Part shown: positions 21,472 to 32,639 of the stretch, one piece after another
Numbering within the stretch: the stretch's first letter is position 1
Layout of the letters: each line of letters begins with the position of its first letter
NCBI RefSeq assembly: GCF_049243985.1
Contig: NC_135372.1
Location: 96,897,318-96,961,317 of the forward strand
DNA length: 64,000 nucleotides
Reading direction: 5' to 3'
Source of the DNA: Paroedura picta
Lineage: Eukaryota > Chordata > Lepidosauria > Squamata > Gekkonidae
Made by a program: the position numbers and the translations under genes
Notes under the pieces: generated by a model
What the model was told of the DNA's origin: nothing
Seen by the model: the letters and a program-made list of their open reading frames with translations, nothing else
The model's database searches: none

Positions 21472-22790
21472 AAGCTACCTTCCCTCACCCTGCCCTCGCC
21501 AGTCCCTCGCTCTCCACCCCCCTGCTAGGGCCCATTGTATTTGGAATGCAATGGGCTCTTTTACTAGTGTATTATATTTCAACTGTTCATCTTAATTCCA
21601 AGTCAGACATTACACTAGTTCACATACCTTATAGTCTGAAAATTTCCTTAAGTAATTTGCCAAATCAAGCCAAATTATGTTGAAATCCTCGATCTTTTTC
21701 TCCCCTTGAATTACTTAAATGTTATTTGTTAATTTTTCCAACATCATAAACTGCCTAATTTTCTTTCGCCAATTATCTAATGAGATATTATCTGCGTTTT
21801 TCCAGTTAGTAGCAATTAACATCCTAGCAGCTACAATCAGAAAGTTCACCAATATTTTCTGCTTACATTGAGCATTTTCATTGAGAAATAAATTGAGGAG
21901 AACCAACTGGACTGAAGGTTCCCATTTCATTTTTATAATTTTACTAATTTCCAAAAGAATTTTCTCCCAGAATTTCATTATTCCTGGACAATCCCACCAC
22001 ATATGAATAAAAGTTCCACAGCCTCTCCAATATTTTTTATCCCCAGATTTTTTAATTTGATATACCCTAATTGGGGTATTACCTTTTTGTATTACCTTTT
22101 TTGTATTACCTTTATTGCATGTTCTTGGACTTTCCTTGATATTGACTTAAATGGAACTTGCCTAAATACCTTATTCCACTCCATCTCATTAATATTGATA
22201 TTTAGGTCTAATTCCCACATTTTTTATTGTTTGTGATGTGGATTGTTCCTGATCTAATAACATTTTATATAATTTTGATAGTTTCCTTTCTATTTTATCT
22301 ATGTTGTCGATTAATTTTTCAAAATCCACTAATGGTCTATCCAATTGGATTTGAATTTCTTTCCTTTGCAAAAGGATGAAATTTGAAGTTTCAACATCCA
22401 ATTACATCCCTCTGGAAAATGTTTTTCATGTCTTAATATCTCACTAATCTCTAATAAATTTGTATGAATATTTTTAAGAAGAAAGACTTTACCAAGGTCT
22501 CCTATAATGTCTAATCCATAACTTTTAAATGCTAAAAATTTTGGGTGGCAGAAAATAGATGTCAGTGGGGAGATTGCAGGGTTCTTTTTCCACTTTTTCC
22601 ATATAAGAATCGGGCTGTGAAGAGTAAGCAAAGAGTTTATGTTTAAATTTTTACCAGCGATCTTGCCGAATAAAACTTGGAAACCTCCTATTTTCTCCAA
22701 TATATAATTATCCAAGTTTGAGCTGTTAATTTCCCTTGAGAGAGATAGGAAAGGAATAATATATCTTAATTGATATGCCTCATAATATAA

Positions 22791-23334
22791 AGAAATATTT
22801 AGGATTGCCTTCTTCTGACCCCAATGTGGAAAATATATGGCGAATTACAGCCTGGACAAAGAGGAGAGAAAACCCCAATTGCGGAAAGCAGAGTGCCGAC
22901 TCACATCATCCAATCAAAGACCAAAGCAAGTTTACAATGACGTATGTCTCCCAAAGCAGAAAAGGCCTAAGTAAAACACTGGATAACAAATAAGGGGCAG
23001 CCTTAAAAGGAGTTTTGGGGGAAGAAATCCAAACTCTGGTGCCTAGTGGGGAATAGTCTGAAGAAAAAAGCACTCGCTCTGTAAACATCCAACACTTGCA
23101 AGAAACCTTAAAGTCTACTTCACAGTTGATTAAAATATACTGAAACTTCATTTATTTAAGAACATCAGTCTATTTAATGAAGTTCAGTTTCTTATTATTC
23201 TCTAAAGACTCAGTGATTTAACCTCTGAGGTAAAATTGTTTGCCTAAGGCAAAAAAGGGGCACTTTATTTCTGTCAGCTGATTCAGAAATCCTTTTCTAT
23301 TATAAGGGACGTGTGGGACAATTTGAGAACTATA
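22791..23334. other. Intergenic, nothing recognised
   Basis: Between the truncated L1 and the BovB. It may include more 5' L1 sequence too decayed to recognise. Confidence 0.35.
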
Positions 23335-23758
23335 TATAATGACTGCCCCCTTCAAGGATCGCTGCCTTGCCGTGGCAAGGGGGCTTGCGTAGCTCAGTGA
23401 AGCTATGAGCTATTCCATGCAGGGCCACCCAAGACGGACTGGTCATAGCTGAGAGCTCTGACAAAAGGTGATCCACTGGAGAAGGAAATGGTAAACCACT
23501 CCAGTATCTTTGCCATGAAAACCCAATGGACAAGTTCAAAAGGCAAAACGATATGATGCCGGAAGATGAGCCCCTCAGGTCAGAAGGTGTACAATATGCT
23601 ACTGGGGATGAGCAGATGGCTAGTATGAGTAGCGCCAGAATGAATGAAGCGACTGGGCCAAAGCCGAAAGGACACTCAGTTGTGGAAGTAACTGGTGGCG
23701 AAAAGACAGTCCGATGCTGTAAAGAATTTTATTCCATAGGAACTGGAACGTCAGATCG

Positions 23759-24697
23759 ATGAATCAAGGCAAGCTGGACGTGGTTAAACAAGAAATGACA
23801 AGAATGAACATCGACATTTTAGAAATCAGTGAACTAAAATGGACAGGAATGGGTGAATTTAATTCAGATGACCATCAGGTATACTACTGTGGACAAGAAT
23901 CGCACAGAAGAAATGGAGTAGCCTTCATAATCAATAAGAGAGTAGGAAAAGCAGTCTTGGGATACAATCCCCAAATTGACAGAATGATCTCAGTTCGAAT
24001 CCAAGGCAAACCATTCAACATCACAGTAATCCAGGTCTATGCCCCAACCACTGCTGCTGAAGAGGATGAAGTTGATCAGTTCTATGAAGCCCTACAACAC
24101 CTTCTAGAAGCAACGCCAAAAAATGATGTGCTTATCATCATGGGGGATTGGAATGCTAAAGTAGGAAGCCGAAAGATAACTGGGATAACAGGCAAGTTTG
24201 GCCTTGGAGTACAAAATGAAGCAGGGCACAGGCTGGTAGAATTTTGTCAAGAGAATACAATGGTCATAGCAAACACTCTTTTCCAACAACCCAAGAGACG
24301 ACTCTACACATGGACATCACCAGACGGTCAACACAGAAATCAGATTGACTATGCGCTCTGCAGCCAAAGATGGAGAAGTTCTATACAGTCAATAAAAACA
24401 AGACCAGGAGCTGATTGTGGTTCAGATCATCAGCTTCTTGTTGCAAAATTTAGGCTTAAATTGAAGAAAGTAGGGAAAAGCACTAGGCCACTCAGGTATG
24501 AACTAAATCATATCCCCAACGAATATACAGTAGAGGTGACAAATAGATTTCAGGAATTAGATCTGATAGACAGAGTGCCTGAAGAACTATGGACGGAGGT
24601 TCACAACATTGTGGTCAGTTTACATTCCAATCCCAAAGAAAGGCAATGCCAAAGAATGTTCAAACTACCGCACCATTGCACTCATTTCTCATGCTAG
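23759..24697 (+). pseudogene. BovB endonuclease domain open frame
   Basis: 312 codons from MNQGKLDVVKQEMTRMNID. This is an apurinic-type endonuclease domain with all expected acidic and His residues present (GDWNAKVG, the YALCSQRW region, SDHQLL). Its role is first-strand nicking for target-primed reverse transcription. The natural protein starts further upstream in frame (NWNVRS precedes this Met). After residue ~282 the internal deletion changes frame, so the last ~30 residues are not native. Confidence 0.85.
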
Positions 24698-25640
24698 CAA
24701 AGTTATGCTCAAAATTTTACAAGCTAGGCTCCAGCAATATGTGGACCGAGAACTTCCAGAAGTACAGGCAAGATTTCGAAGAGGCAGAGGAACTAGAGAT
24801 TAAATTGCCAACATACGCTGGATCATGGAGAAGGCTAGGGAGTTCCAGAAGAACATCTACTTCTCCTTCATTGACTATGCTAAAGCCTTTGATTGTGTGG
24901 AGCACAACAAATTGTGGCAAATTCTTAAAGAGATGGGAATACCAGAGCATCTTATTCGTCTCTTGAGAAATTTATATGCAGGTCAAGAAGCAACAGTGAG
25001 AACTGAACATGGAATCACTGATTGGTTCAAAATTGAGAAAGGAGTTCGGCAAGGCTGTATACTGTCGCCTTGCCTATTTAACTTGTATGCGGAGCACATC
25101 ATGAGAAAGGTGGGATTAGAGGAGTCACCAATTGGGATCAAGATTGCAGGGAGAAATATCAACAACCTCAGATATGCAGATGATATCACTCTAATGGCAG
25201 AAAGTGAAGAGGAACTAAAGAGCCTGTTGATGCGGGTGAAGGAGGAGAGTGCAAAAGTTGGCTTGAAACTCAACATCAAGAAAACAAAGATCATGGCATC
25301 CGGCCCTCTCAATTCCTGGCAAATAGAAGGGGAAGAAATGGAGATAGTGACAGATTTTATTTTCCTGGGCTCCAAGATCACTGCAGATGGAGACTGCAGC
25401 AAAGAAATTAAAAGACGCTTGCTCCTGGGGAGGAAAGCTATGGCAAATCTAGACAGCATCCTAAAAAGCAGAGACATCACCCTGCCAACAAAAGTGCATT
25501 TAGTCAAGGCTATGGTCTTCCCAGTTGCAATGTATGGCTGTGAAAGTTGGACCATAAGGAAGGCTGAGCATCAAAGAATTGAGGCTTTTGAACTCTGGTG
25601 CTGGAGAAGACTCTTGCGAGTCCCTTGGACTGCAAGGTGA
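24609..25640 (+). pseudogene. BovB reverse transcriptase region
   Basis: Plus-strand RT in one broken frame. It runs PIPKKGNAKECSNYRTIAL, then a stop near 24801, then a 271-codon open stretch from 24825 with the RT core: motif A FIDYAKAFD, motif B RQGCILSP, motif C YADD, and the thumb. The three catalytic aspartates are present. It ends at a TGA after RVPWTAR, where the related copy at 60200 continues in another frame. Confidence 0.85.
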
Positions 25641-25984
25641 ACAAACCGGTCAGTCCTAGAGGAGATCAGCCCTGACTGCTCCTTAGAAGGCCAGATCCTG
25701 AAGATGAAACTCAATACTTTGGCCACTTCATGAGAAGGAAGGACTCCCTGGAGAAGAGCCTAATGCTGGGAGCGATCGAGGGCAAAAGAAGAAGGGGACG
25801 ACAGAGAATGAGGTGGCTGGATGGAGTCACTGAAGCAGTAGGTGCAAACTTAAATGGACTCCGGGGAATGGTAGAGGACAGGAAGGCCTGGAGGATCATT
25901 GTCCATGGGGTCGCGATGGGTCGGACACGACTTCGCACCTAACAACAACAACAACAACAACAACAATATAATGACTGACTGGTA

Positions 25985-26470
25985 CTTCTCACATGCTGAA
26001 TGTTCAAAAGGCTAAAGTGTGGGCCCCGCCCACCAGGAGCCTTCTGAATGTTCAGTGCACTTGGAGAAGTCTCCTGCTGCTGTTGTGGAGCACTAAGAGA
26101 AAGCTCTCTGTGCCCTTTGGCTACAGTGCTGGAACCAGGGAGCCAAAGTGTCTCTCCTGCTGGAATGGATGTTGCCTGGCTCCCAGAGTCCCCCACCCCG
26201 GCAGCGCCTCTCCCACTAGGGAGGAACACTACCTGGCTCCCAGAGTCTCCCACCACTGCAGAGTGCATAGAGAAAGCTCTGCTTCCTATGGTGGTGGTGC
26301 CGGGACTAGGGATCCAGCCAGCGCCTCTTCCACTGGGGAGGGATGCTGCCTGGCTCCCAGAGTCCCCCGCTGCTATGGAATACAGAGAGACCTCTCTGCA
26401 CCAGCTTCCTTTAAATCCTTCCTCCCTCAAGCCCTTACCTTGCTCCTGGTGCATTCCAGACCACACTCTG
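25985..26470. repeat. Degenerate ~58-bp minisatellite
   Basis: The word CTGGCTCCCAGAGTC recurs at 26176, 26233 and 26350 (spacing 57 and 117, about two units). Weaker copies extend to about 26060. The repeat lacks stops on both strands, producing long overlapping open frames (up to 175 codons on minus, 164 on plus) with no domain. It directly follows the BovB target duplication. Confidence 0.7.
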
Positions 26471-26734
26471 CTTTACTTCTAGTTTAAAATGTAACATGCT
26501 ACTAGACTGACCAGCAAGAACAAAAGAAAAAAGTAGATTAGGAAACTTGCATATTATTAAGGATGACAAATTTGTGTGTCTTACCTGGCCCCTTCCATTG
26601 TATTTGGTACAAAAATGTCATAGGTGTAGCTGATGTTATTAGCTACTACAGTAATATATAGCTTAAGTGTTTATGGAGACACAGTTGACATCTAGATCTG
26701 TTGCTTGATTCTTGTGTTTGTAACTATCCTGAGC

Positions 26735-27600
26735 AGTCCATTGAGGGGGTGGATGGACTATTCATTAAATTTGCGGATGGCACCAAATTGAGAGGGATAC
26801 CAAACAACATGCTGGAAAAGTGGGCAAATGAAAACAAGATGTAATTCAGTGAGGAGAGGTGTAGAGTTCTGCATCTGGGTCACAAAAATGAGAAGATACA
26901 CTTCATAATCATAATCCTGTTGCATACCACATTGGTCAGACTGCCCCTGGAGTACTGTGTGAAGTTCTGGAGGCCTCACTTGAAAAAGGACATGGGCAAA
27001 ATTGAGAGAGTGCAGATGAAAGTGGCAAGGATGATCCATGGCCTGGGAACTAAGCCCTATGAGGAAAGGCTGAGGGATCAGGGGATGTTCAGCCTAGAGA
27101 AGAGGAGGCTGAGAAGGGACATGTTTGCTCTCTTTAAGTTTTGAAGGGTTTTCATTTGGAGGAATGCAGGGAGCAGTTACTGTTGGAAGCAGAAGATAGA
27201 ACTCACAGTAATTAGCTTAAACTGCGTGTAGAATGGTACCAGCTAAATATCGGGGGGGGGGGATTTCACAGACTAGTTCAGTAATGGAATCAGTGGCCTA
27301 AGAACATGGTTAGCTCGTTCTCAATGGCAGTCTTCAAGCAGCAGCTGGACAGCTACTTGGTATGGATGGTAGATTCAAGTGGGTAACAATGTTGGTCTGA
27401 AACAGAAGAACATACCTTTAAGAAACAAAGTTTTATTCAAGGTATGCACATGAAATCTCATACCTTGAATAAAACTTTGTTAGTCTTAAAGGTGCCACTG
27501 GGCTCTAAAATTATCATGGATGCTTAGGCTGATCCTGCATTGGGGAGGGAGCTGGACTTGATGGCCTATATGACCCCTTTCCACTCTGTGATTCTATTAA
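26735..27600 (+). mobile_element. CR1 LINE 3' part
   Basis: Plus-strand sequence encodes LEYCVKFWRPHLKKDMGKIE, ERVQMKVARMIHGLGTKPYE and RLRDQGMFSLEKRRLRRDM, the conserved CR1 RT C-terminal block. It ends in the CR1 3' signature (GGACTTGATGGCC, then CCACTCTGTGATTCTATTAA). A small hairpin-bearing repeat interrupts it at about 27380-27515. 5'-truncated and frame-broken. Confidence 0.85.
27380..27515. repeat. Hairpin-bearing repeat inserted in the CR1
   Basis: Perfect 23-bp inverted arms at 27424-27446 and 27459-27481 (AACAAAGTTTTATTCAAGG... and its complement) flank a 12-nt loop. Outer words GTTGGTCTGAAACAG and CTTAAAGGTGCCACTGGGCT accompany it. It splits the CR1 between its TGGACAGCTACTTGG and GCTTAGGCTGATCC segments. 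Class not assigned. Confidence 0.75.
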
Positions 27601-28379
27601 TGCTGTTTGTAAGTAAGGAAAAGTTTGCCAACCAAGGAACATGAAAGAGAAATATCCTTGTTCAAAAGAGGTTTCAGGTTGTTGATATATTGAAGTAGTT
27701 TAAGCTGTGAGCCGTAGGTGAACCACTGGTGTATTGTTACTTCCTCTGGATCTGCCTCATAATAGGTGGCTTGAGGTACTACTCTGGTTTTGTTAAAAGA
27801 TGCCCCAAATCAGTGATCTATGTATGATGGACATCAGGAACTCCCTGATATGAAAATTGCCAGGATGGACAAGGATCCAGGGTACCAGTGATGGTTTTCA
27901 GATATCTTAATGAACATTAGATGTTGCAATGGTAGCAGAGATGTAGCATTTATTTGCTGCAGTCACTGCTACCTTTTAGGGCTTCCATTGAGCTCTATAG
28001 CATAGTCGGTCAGATTCCATTTCAATTTTCTGCCAATGTTGCTATAGATGGCTGTCATCCCTCTTTGAGATACCCAGCACTGTAGTAAATTAAAGTGTGG
28101 TTTCTGACTTGAGGGTGGGAGAGGGTGGGAAACCATGTCAATAGCTTCAAGGAGTGTATTCCAAACTCCCAGCACAGCCTCAATACAGCTGTTATTTTAT
28201 ACCCTCCTGATTGTGAACTCCTCTGCTGACTGGAGGTTAAGTGGACTTAGGGTTCATGGCCACACAAGAGAAATTGGGTCAGATGCACCTGAAAAGGCTG
28301 GGAGGGGGGAGAGCATAAACTGCTGATAATGACAGGCACCCTGATCACTCTATTTAAATCCCTTCCCAGCTTATCAGCT
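27601..28379. other. Intergenic, nothing recognised
   Basis: No exon, RNA gene or repeat family that I can support. Confidence 0.4.
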
Positions 28380-29290
28380 GTTCAGTGCGCTAGCCACTCC
28401 CTTTAAGAGCTGCTTGCCATCTCTTTCCTGTCTGTGATGCCCTGTCAGGCTACAGAAAGCCTTCTCCCTACAGCCTGATAGGGTGGTGTGGGGAAAAGGT
28501 TTACACGCATCTCCCCTAACAATTTCTCCGGTAATACCTGAGGAGGGGGGGGGGGGAAGAGAGCATGAATCCAACAGCTGATAATGACAGGCACCCCGCC
28601 AACTCCCTTTACATCCCTTTCCAGATGGGGAGGGACTAAAAGGGAGCAGGTGGGACATCTGCCATTATCAGCTGTTTGGTGTGCCACTCACCCTTTAAAT
28701 AATCATTCAACCTTCACAGGTGTAGGTGCAAAGGTTGGGCTAAGGTTTAAAGGAGAATAACACACCAAAGAGCAGATAATAACAGGCACCCCACCTGCTC
28801 CTTTTAAATCCCTCTCACCACTTTATCAGGCTAAAGAGAGCCTTCTCCCTGCAGCCTGAAAGGACAGTAGGGGGAAAGTTTAAGGAGCCACCAAGTAGTT
28901 TTCCCATTGGGAGAGCTGCTTGTCAACTTTTTCCATCCCATGCCATCCTGTCAGCCTGCAGAGACATTGGAAATGCTGCTTGCTGGCTCTTGAAGGGTGG
29001 CGTGGGAGGAATGGGAAAAGTTTAAAGAGGAGAGCTGCTTGCCAGCTCTTGTCTCCCTGCACTGCCCTCTTAGGCTTCAGGAAGCCTTTCCCCCGAAGCA
29101 TCAGAAGGGTTGGGGAGGTTGGCAGCTGGAATCAGTGAGGGTAGGCACAGGGTGGATATGTCCACCTTGTACCTACCCTCCCCAGCCCTTTAAAGGCTGG
29201 CTGCCAGCTGGAATCATGGAGGGTGAGCACAGGGTGGACTGCTCTCACTCTTCTCAATCCTCACTGACAGATGGCTCCTGAAAGTTCAAG
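28320..29290. repeat. Decayed tandem repeat, unit about 120 bp
   Basis: The block TCAGGCTACAGAAAGCCTT and relatives start near 28445, 28827, 28949 and 29069, the last three about 120 bp apart. GAGAGCTGCTTGCCA-type words recur at 28405, 28912 and 29031 (119 apart). AnAATGACAGGCACCC recurs near 28328, 28582 and 28778. The 3' end has two copies of GCTGGAATCAnTGAGGGT-type words about 84 bp apart. Open frames are by-products. Confidence 0.65.
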
Positions 29291-31590
29291 GAGAGCAACC
29301 CTGCCCCTGTTCTCCTTGAGCCTTCAGGAGCCAACTGCCAGTGGAAATCTGAGAAAACTCTCCCTGATCCCCACTTGGCATGCCCTTTGAATGCCTCCCA
29401 CAGATTTCTTAGGCACCGTGAACTACATGCCCTGCCTCCTGGATTTTTTAAAGAGCCAGCTGCCAGACTGATTCAGTGAAATCCGAGCCAGGGGAAAGTG
29501 CTTTGGACCCTTTCAGATTTTACTGAGGCGGAATCTGAAACTGTCCGAATCCGCCCCCGCCCCCGCCCCCAACCCTAGTTGCCAGGTCTTCAGCAAGGAC
29601 CACATCTCAAGGGGAGCAGCATCACAGGTAGCCTTGACAGTGCTTCCCAGCCCTTGAGCATCCTTCACTGCCAGCAGATGCACCAGGCAGATGATGCCCT
29701 TGAGATGTATATGTCAGCATGTTGGCACCCGTGTCCATAAACATATAGCCATAGAGGATGTTAACGTCAAATATCCACTCCCTCCATTTATTCTGTATCA
29801 CACAGCAGCAGTGTTTTGTGTCTTGTGGTATTCATCGATCTCTTGCTTATGGACCAGAACCACTATGTAGCTCAGTGGCAAGACTGTCTCCTCCTGGGGC
29901 CTGAGCCATGCCTTGACAGTCCTGCTGACTGCTCCAGAGGTCTGCAGTGATGGTTCTGCCTTGGTTCAGCCGGGCCTTTGTCACATAAGCTAAATAAAGT
30001 TCCCATTCATCTTCTGCTTCCCAGCAGTACATTGTTTCCTCAATATTCTACTCCGGGCAACATTGTACTTCAGATTGGAAGGCCATAGCATTCAATTAAG
30101 ATTCTGGGAATCTTCCGAACCTACTTTTAAAACAATGACCACCAGATGGCAGCAACAGTTTTACTATGCAATATAAAGCTTGTCAGAAATAGAGATTAGG
30201 CACAGAGAAGATGCAAACTTAAAATCAGAAATTGTTCTCCTTAAATACTTGATTTATCCTGCATCATAATATATAAACTGCAAATTCTTTATTCAGATCA
30301 GTTTATCTTACTGATTGTGTTTTCCAGAGTAAAGACAACTTTGGTATTGGCATACAGTGGTCCCTACTATTATGTATATAAGGCACACTATAACTTTACT
30401 TGTTCAAAGGCTTTATTCTTCTTTTACATGCTTAATCTGCCAGCAACACAGAAGATGGAGTATTCTCAGTGCAGGGATCCAACTTAAAATGTTCTTGAAA
30501 TCCTTTTTCAGTACTTCCCTTTCTTTGGGAAGTTTCCTTTATATACCATATATTGTATTTGTGCATTTTTCTTTATATACCAGAGTGTTGAAAGTTAACA
30601 TAAATGTATATCCATCTGTCTGGCTTTCCTTTGGCTCATCTAACTGGGCTTTGTACAGGTCGCGGGAAACTAGTGGTTTCAAAAGAAATGCTAATCACAT
30701 GGTTGAAAATCTGGTTCCACTCCTTCAATTTCTTCTTGTTTCTCTCTTTCTTCTGCATGTGCTATGTAATTTTCCTTTGAGAAAGACATAACTCAGCAAT
30801 CTGCTGACACTCCCAAGTTTCTCTCCTTATTCTTCTACAATGGATTTCATAGATGGAAGTCACAAATCATTTGGAAGCTGTTCCTTGGCTGTGTAGAGCT
30901 GGAGCTGAACAAAAGGAGGTCACCCTGTCAGAGTCCCCTCACCCTCTGTGGAATGGCAGGAATTTCTCCACACTCTATAGTCTGGGGGAGTAATGGCATC
31001 AGTGGACGGCCGATTGTTTTTACATCTAAAGCCTATGCAAGGCCCCAGCTTAGTGCCTGTCAGCTGCAGGGGTATTAATCCTAGATCTCTCTCTGAGTGA
31101 ATAGAAATCATGAATGCTAGAGAGACCATGGAGGAGGCAGTGGCCCTGCCCTTTGTTTTATAGACATTTTTCCTTTTAGGTGAAAAGGACCATGGGGTTG
31201 ATGTTAATCTTGTTCACCTGATAGGAACGTGTGCTAATAGGTTCTTGAGCACCTCTTTGTCTTCACTAAATCTCTCTTTCTATTTTATCATTTGTCTCTT
31301 GATCTTGACAGTTAATTCATATAACCATCTGACATACCATGGTTAAAAATGTTTATCAAATGCTAACTGCCTTAGGCATCAAGATGAGTGATAAGATGCA
31401 AGAGACTGCAGGAGGTGCAACTAAGAAAAGTTCATGTCATGTTTTCTTTTCCAGATGTTCTGTTCTATAAATGTCTCTTTATACGTATGCAGAGATATGT
31501 GACATGTGATGCTTCCCATGCTCATTGTTTGCTAATTTGACATGATGTCCAGAATTCAGGAAATGAGTGTTTTGGAAATAAGCACAAGCC
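29291..31590. other. Intergenic, nothing recognised
   Basis: A short (CGCCCC)n-like tract lies at about 29550-29568. A 144-codon open frame at 30357-30791 has no recognisable domain and is probably chance. Confidence 0.35.
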
Positions 31591-31598
31591 CTTTAGGT

Positions 31599-32003
31599 TA
31601 GCGGTCCCCAACCTTTTTAAGGTTGAGGACCGTCTCCGGGGGTGGTGAAAAGCCAGCGGCCCGAGCACCGTGCATGCGCGTTAGCGACCCCTGGTGGTGA
31701 AAACGCGCATGCGTGGCAGCTCCACGGGCCGTTAACCAGGGGGTGCTAACACAGGGGGAGCTCCGCGCATGCGCATTTGTGCCTGCTGGCATGCCGGCGG
31801 CCATGCCTACACCCCCCCCCCCCAGCTCTCACAGCAGAAAACTAGCTGGGCCACGAGTCAAGTGGCCACTTTGGCAGCCGCTTCTCTCTTGGCCTGGTGA
31901 GCTTTTCTCTGCCGGGGGGGAGGGGAGAGGCAGGCGTGGCGGCCCATCACCGTGGCCTTTGCGGCCAACTAGTGGGCCATGGACCGGGGGCTGACGACCC
32001 CCA
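31599..32003. mobile_element. Non-autonomous hAT element with intact 8-bp TSD
   Basis: Begins TAGCGGTCCCCAACC and ends GCTGACGACCCCCA, between perfect octamers ctttaggt at 31591-31598 and 32004-32011. The ends are related to the CAGTGGTCCCCAACC family at 5104 and 49409. The interior is GC-rich with CATGCGCG words. No transposase. Confidence 0.85.
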
Positions 32004-32639
32004 CTTTAGGTCACACTGTACATATCCAGGTTGCACCATTTGTATACAGCATGCAGTGTTCAGGAACTGTCATGTTAAAAGGTGGGGGATTAGTGTGGGC
32101 TGCACATGGATACCATGTGTTTGGGTCAAGTGGGTAAACTGAACAAGTGCAATTGAGGCCTAAACATAATCTTTATGTGAATATGACCTCATTTATTCTG
32201 CTTAACAATATATGTGCTTGTAGATACAGACACATTCTTGTCTGTCTAATATACATATGTTTTAGTATATCATGGAACTTCATGGAACTGTCCTCAAAGG
32301 AGCCTAACCATTCTGGGCTGAGAGCTCCTAGAAAGTAATGATGGATAATTGGTAATTTATCTTCTGAAAATTACCAGCAATCTAAAATGGCATGGTATCA
32401 TAAAGGTGATGAGACATGGTTGTGTGCCTCATTTTCATCCAGTCCATTCTATCAGTCACTTTCCAACATGTGACCACAGTGGGACACTGGGTATAAGTGA
32501 GCCCAATAAAGTATCCCAACTCAGGCTGAATCAAAATAAGATAAAACAAAGATGATTTCAGACTTCCTTGTTCCTCAGAATCCAAACCTTGTAGTGTCCT
32601 GAGAATCTCTGTACCTGAAAAACTTTTGATGTGGTAATA

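Larger units (their letters stand above)
20874..21567 (+). mobile_element. Non-autonomous Helitron with GC-rich cargo
   Basis: The termini fit the Helitron rules. The left end is A|TCTTTACACCG, with 5' TC preceded by host A. The right end is ...TCTTTTACTAG|T, a CTRR-type CTAG followed by host T. A hairpin (arms 21530-21539 and 21547-21556, one mismatch) lies seven bases before CTAG. There is no target duplication, and deleting the interval restores an A-T junction in the L1. The interior is strongly GC-rich, unlike the AT-rich L1 around it. It holds four strong palindromes with 3-nt or short loops, a (CCTCTAAGAA)3 tract, a 31-bp tandem (21188, 21219, 21250) and a short first-exon-like open frame. 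No Rep/helicase, so non-autonomous. Family name not assigned. Confidence 0.72.
20437..22790 (-). mobile_element. L1-type LINE 3' half, split by a Helitron
   Basis: Minus-strand LINE. ORF2 C-terminal sequence is recognisable: IWKKWKKNPAISPLTSI (about 22590), EKIERKLSK-type helices, and MWWDCPGIMKFWEKILLEI (about 21960-22000), the L1 ORF2 C-terminal WWxCPxIxxFW motif. LDNWRKKIRQF follows. The reading frame is broken in several places. The 3' tail on the minus strand is A12 followed by (GAA)n at 20437-20464. A 694-bp Helitron sits in the 3' part (20874-21567). Upstream ORF2 (endonuclease, catalytic RT) is absent, so the copy is 5'-truncated. Confidence 0.8.
23346..25966 (+). mobile_element. BovB (RTE-clade) LINE, near full length, internally deleted
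   Basis: The copy is flanked by a perfect 11-bp duplication TATAATGACTG (23335-23345 and 25967-25977). The 5' end carries the small stem CCTTGCCGTGGCAAGG and the 3' end is (AAC)n, as in BovB. The endonuclease (from about 23748) shows NWNVRSMNQGKL, ISELKWTGMGEF, IIMGDWNAKVG, NQIDYALCSQRW and SDHQLLVAKF. The RT shows FIDYAKAFDCVEHNKLW, GVRQGCILSPCLFNLYAEH and LRYADDITLMAESEEEL, then ELWCWRRLLRVPWTAR and the basic C-terminal RRRGRQRMRWLDG. About 0.6 kb between endonuclease and RT is deleted at about 24613. A TAA near 24801 and a frame change near 25700 also break it. Confidence 0.95.

Noticed and set aside
24983-25555. 190-codon minus-strand open frame
   Set aside because: Antisense shadow of the BovB reverse transcriptase.
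25939-26487. Overlapping 144-175-codon frames on both strands
   Set aside because: A stop-free minisatellite explains them; no recognised domain, start context or splice signals.
30357-30791. 144-codon plus-strand frame
   Set aside because: Hydrophobic, Phe/Leu/Ser-rich translation of AT-rich DNA with no domain, splice or promoter support.
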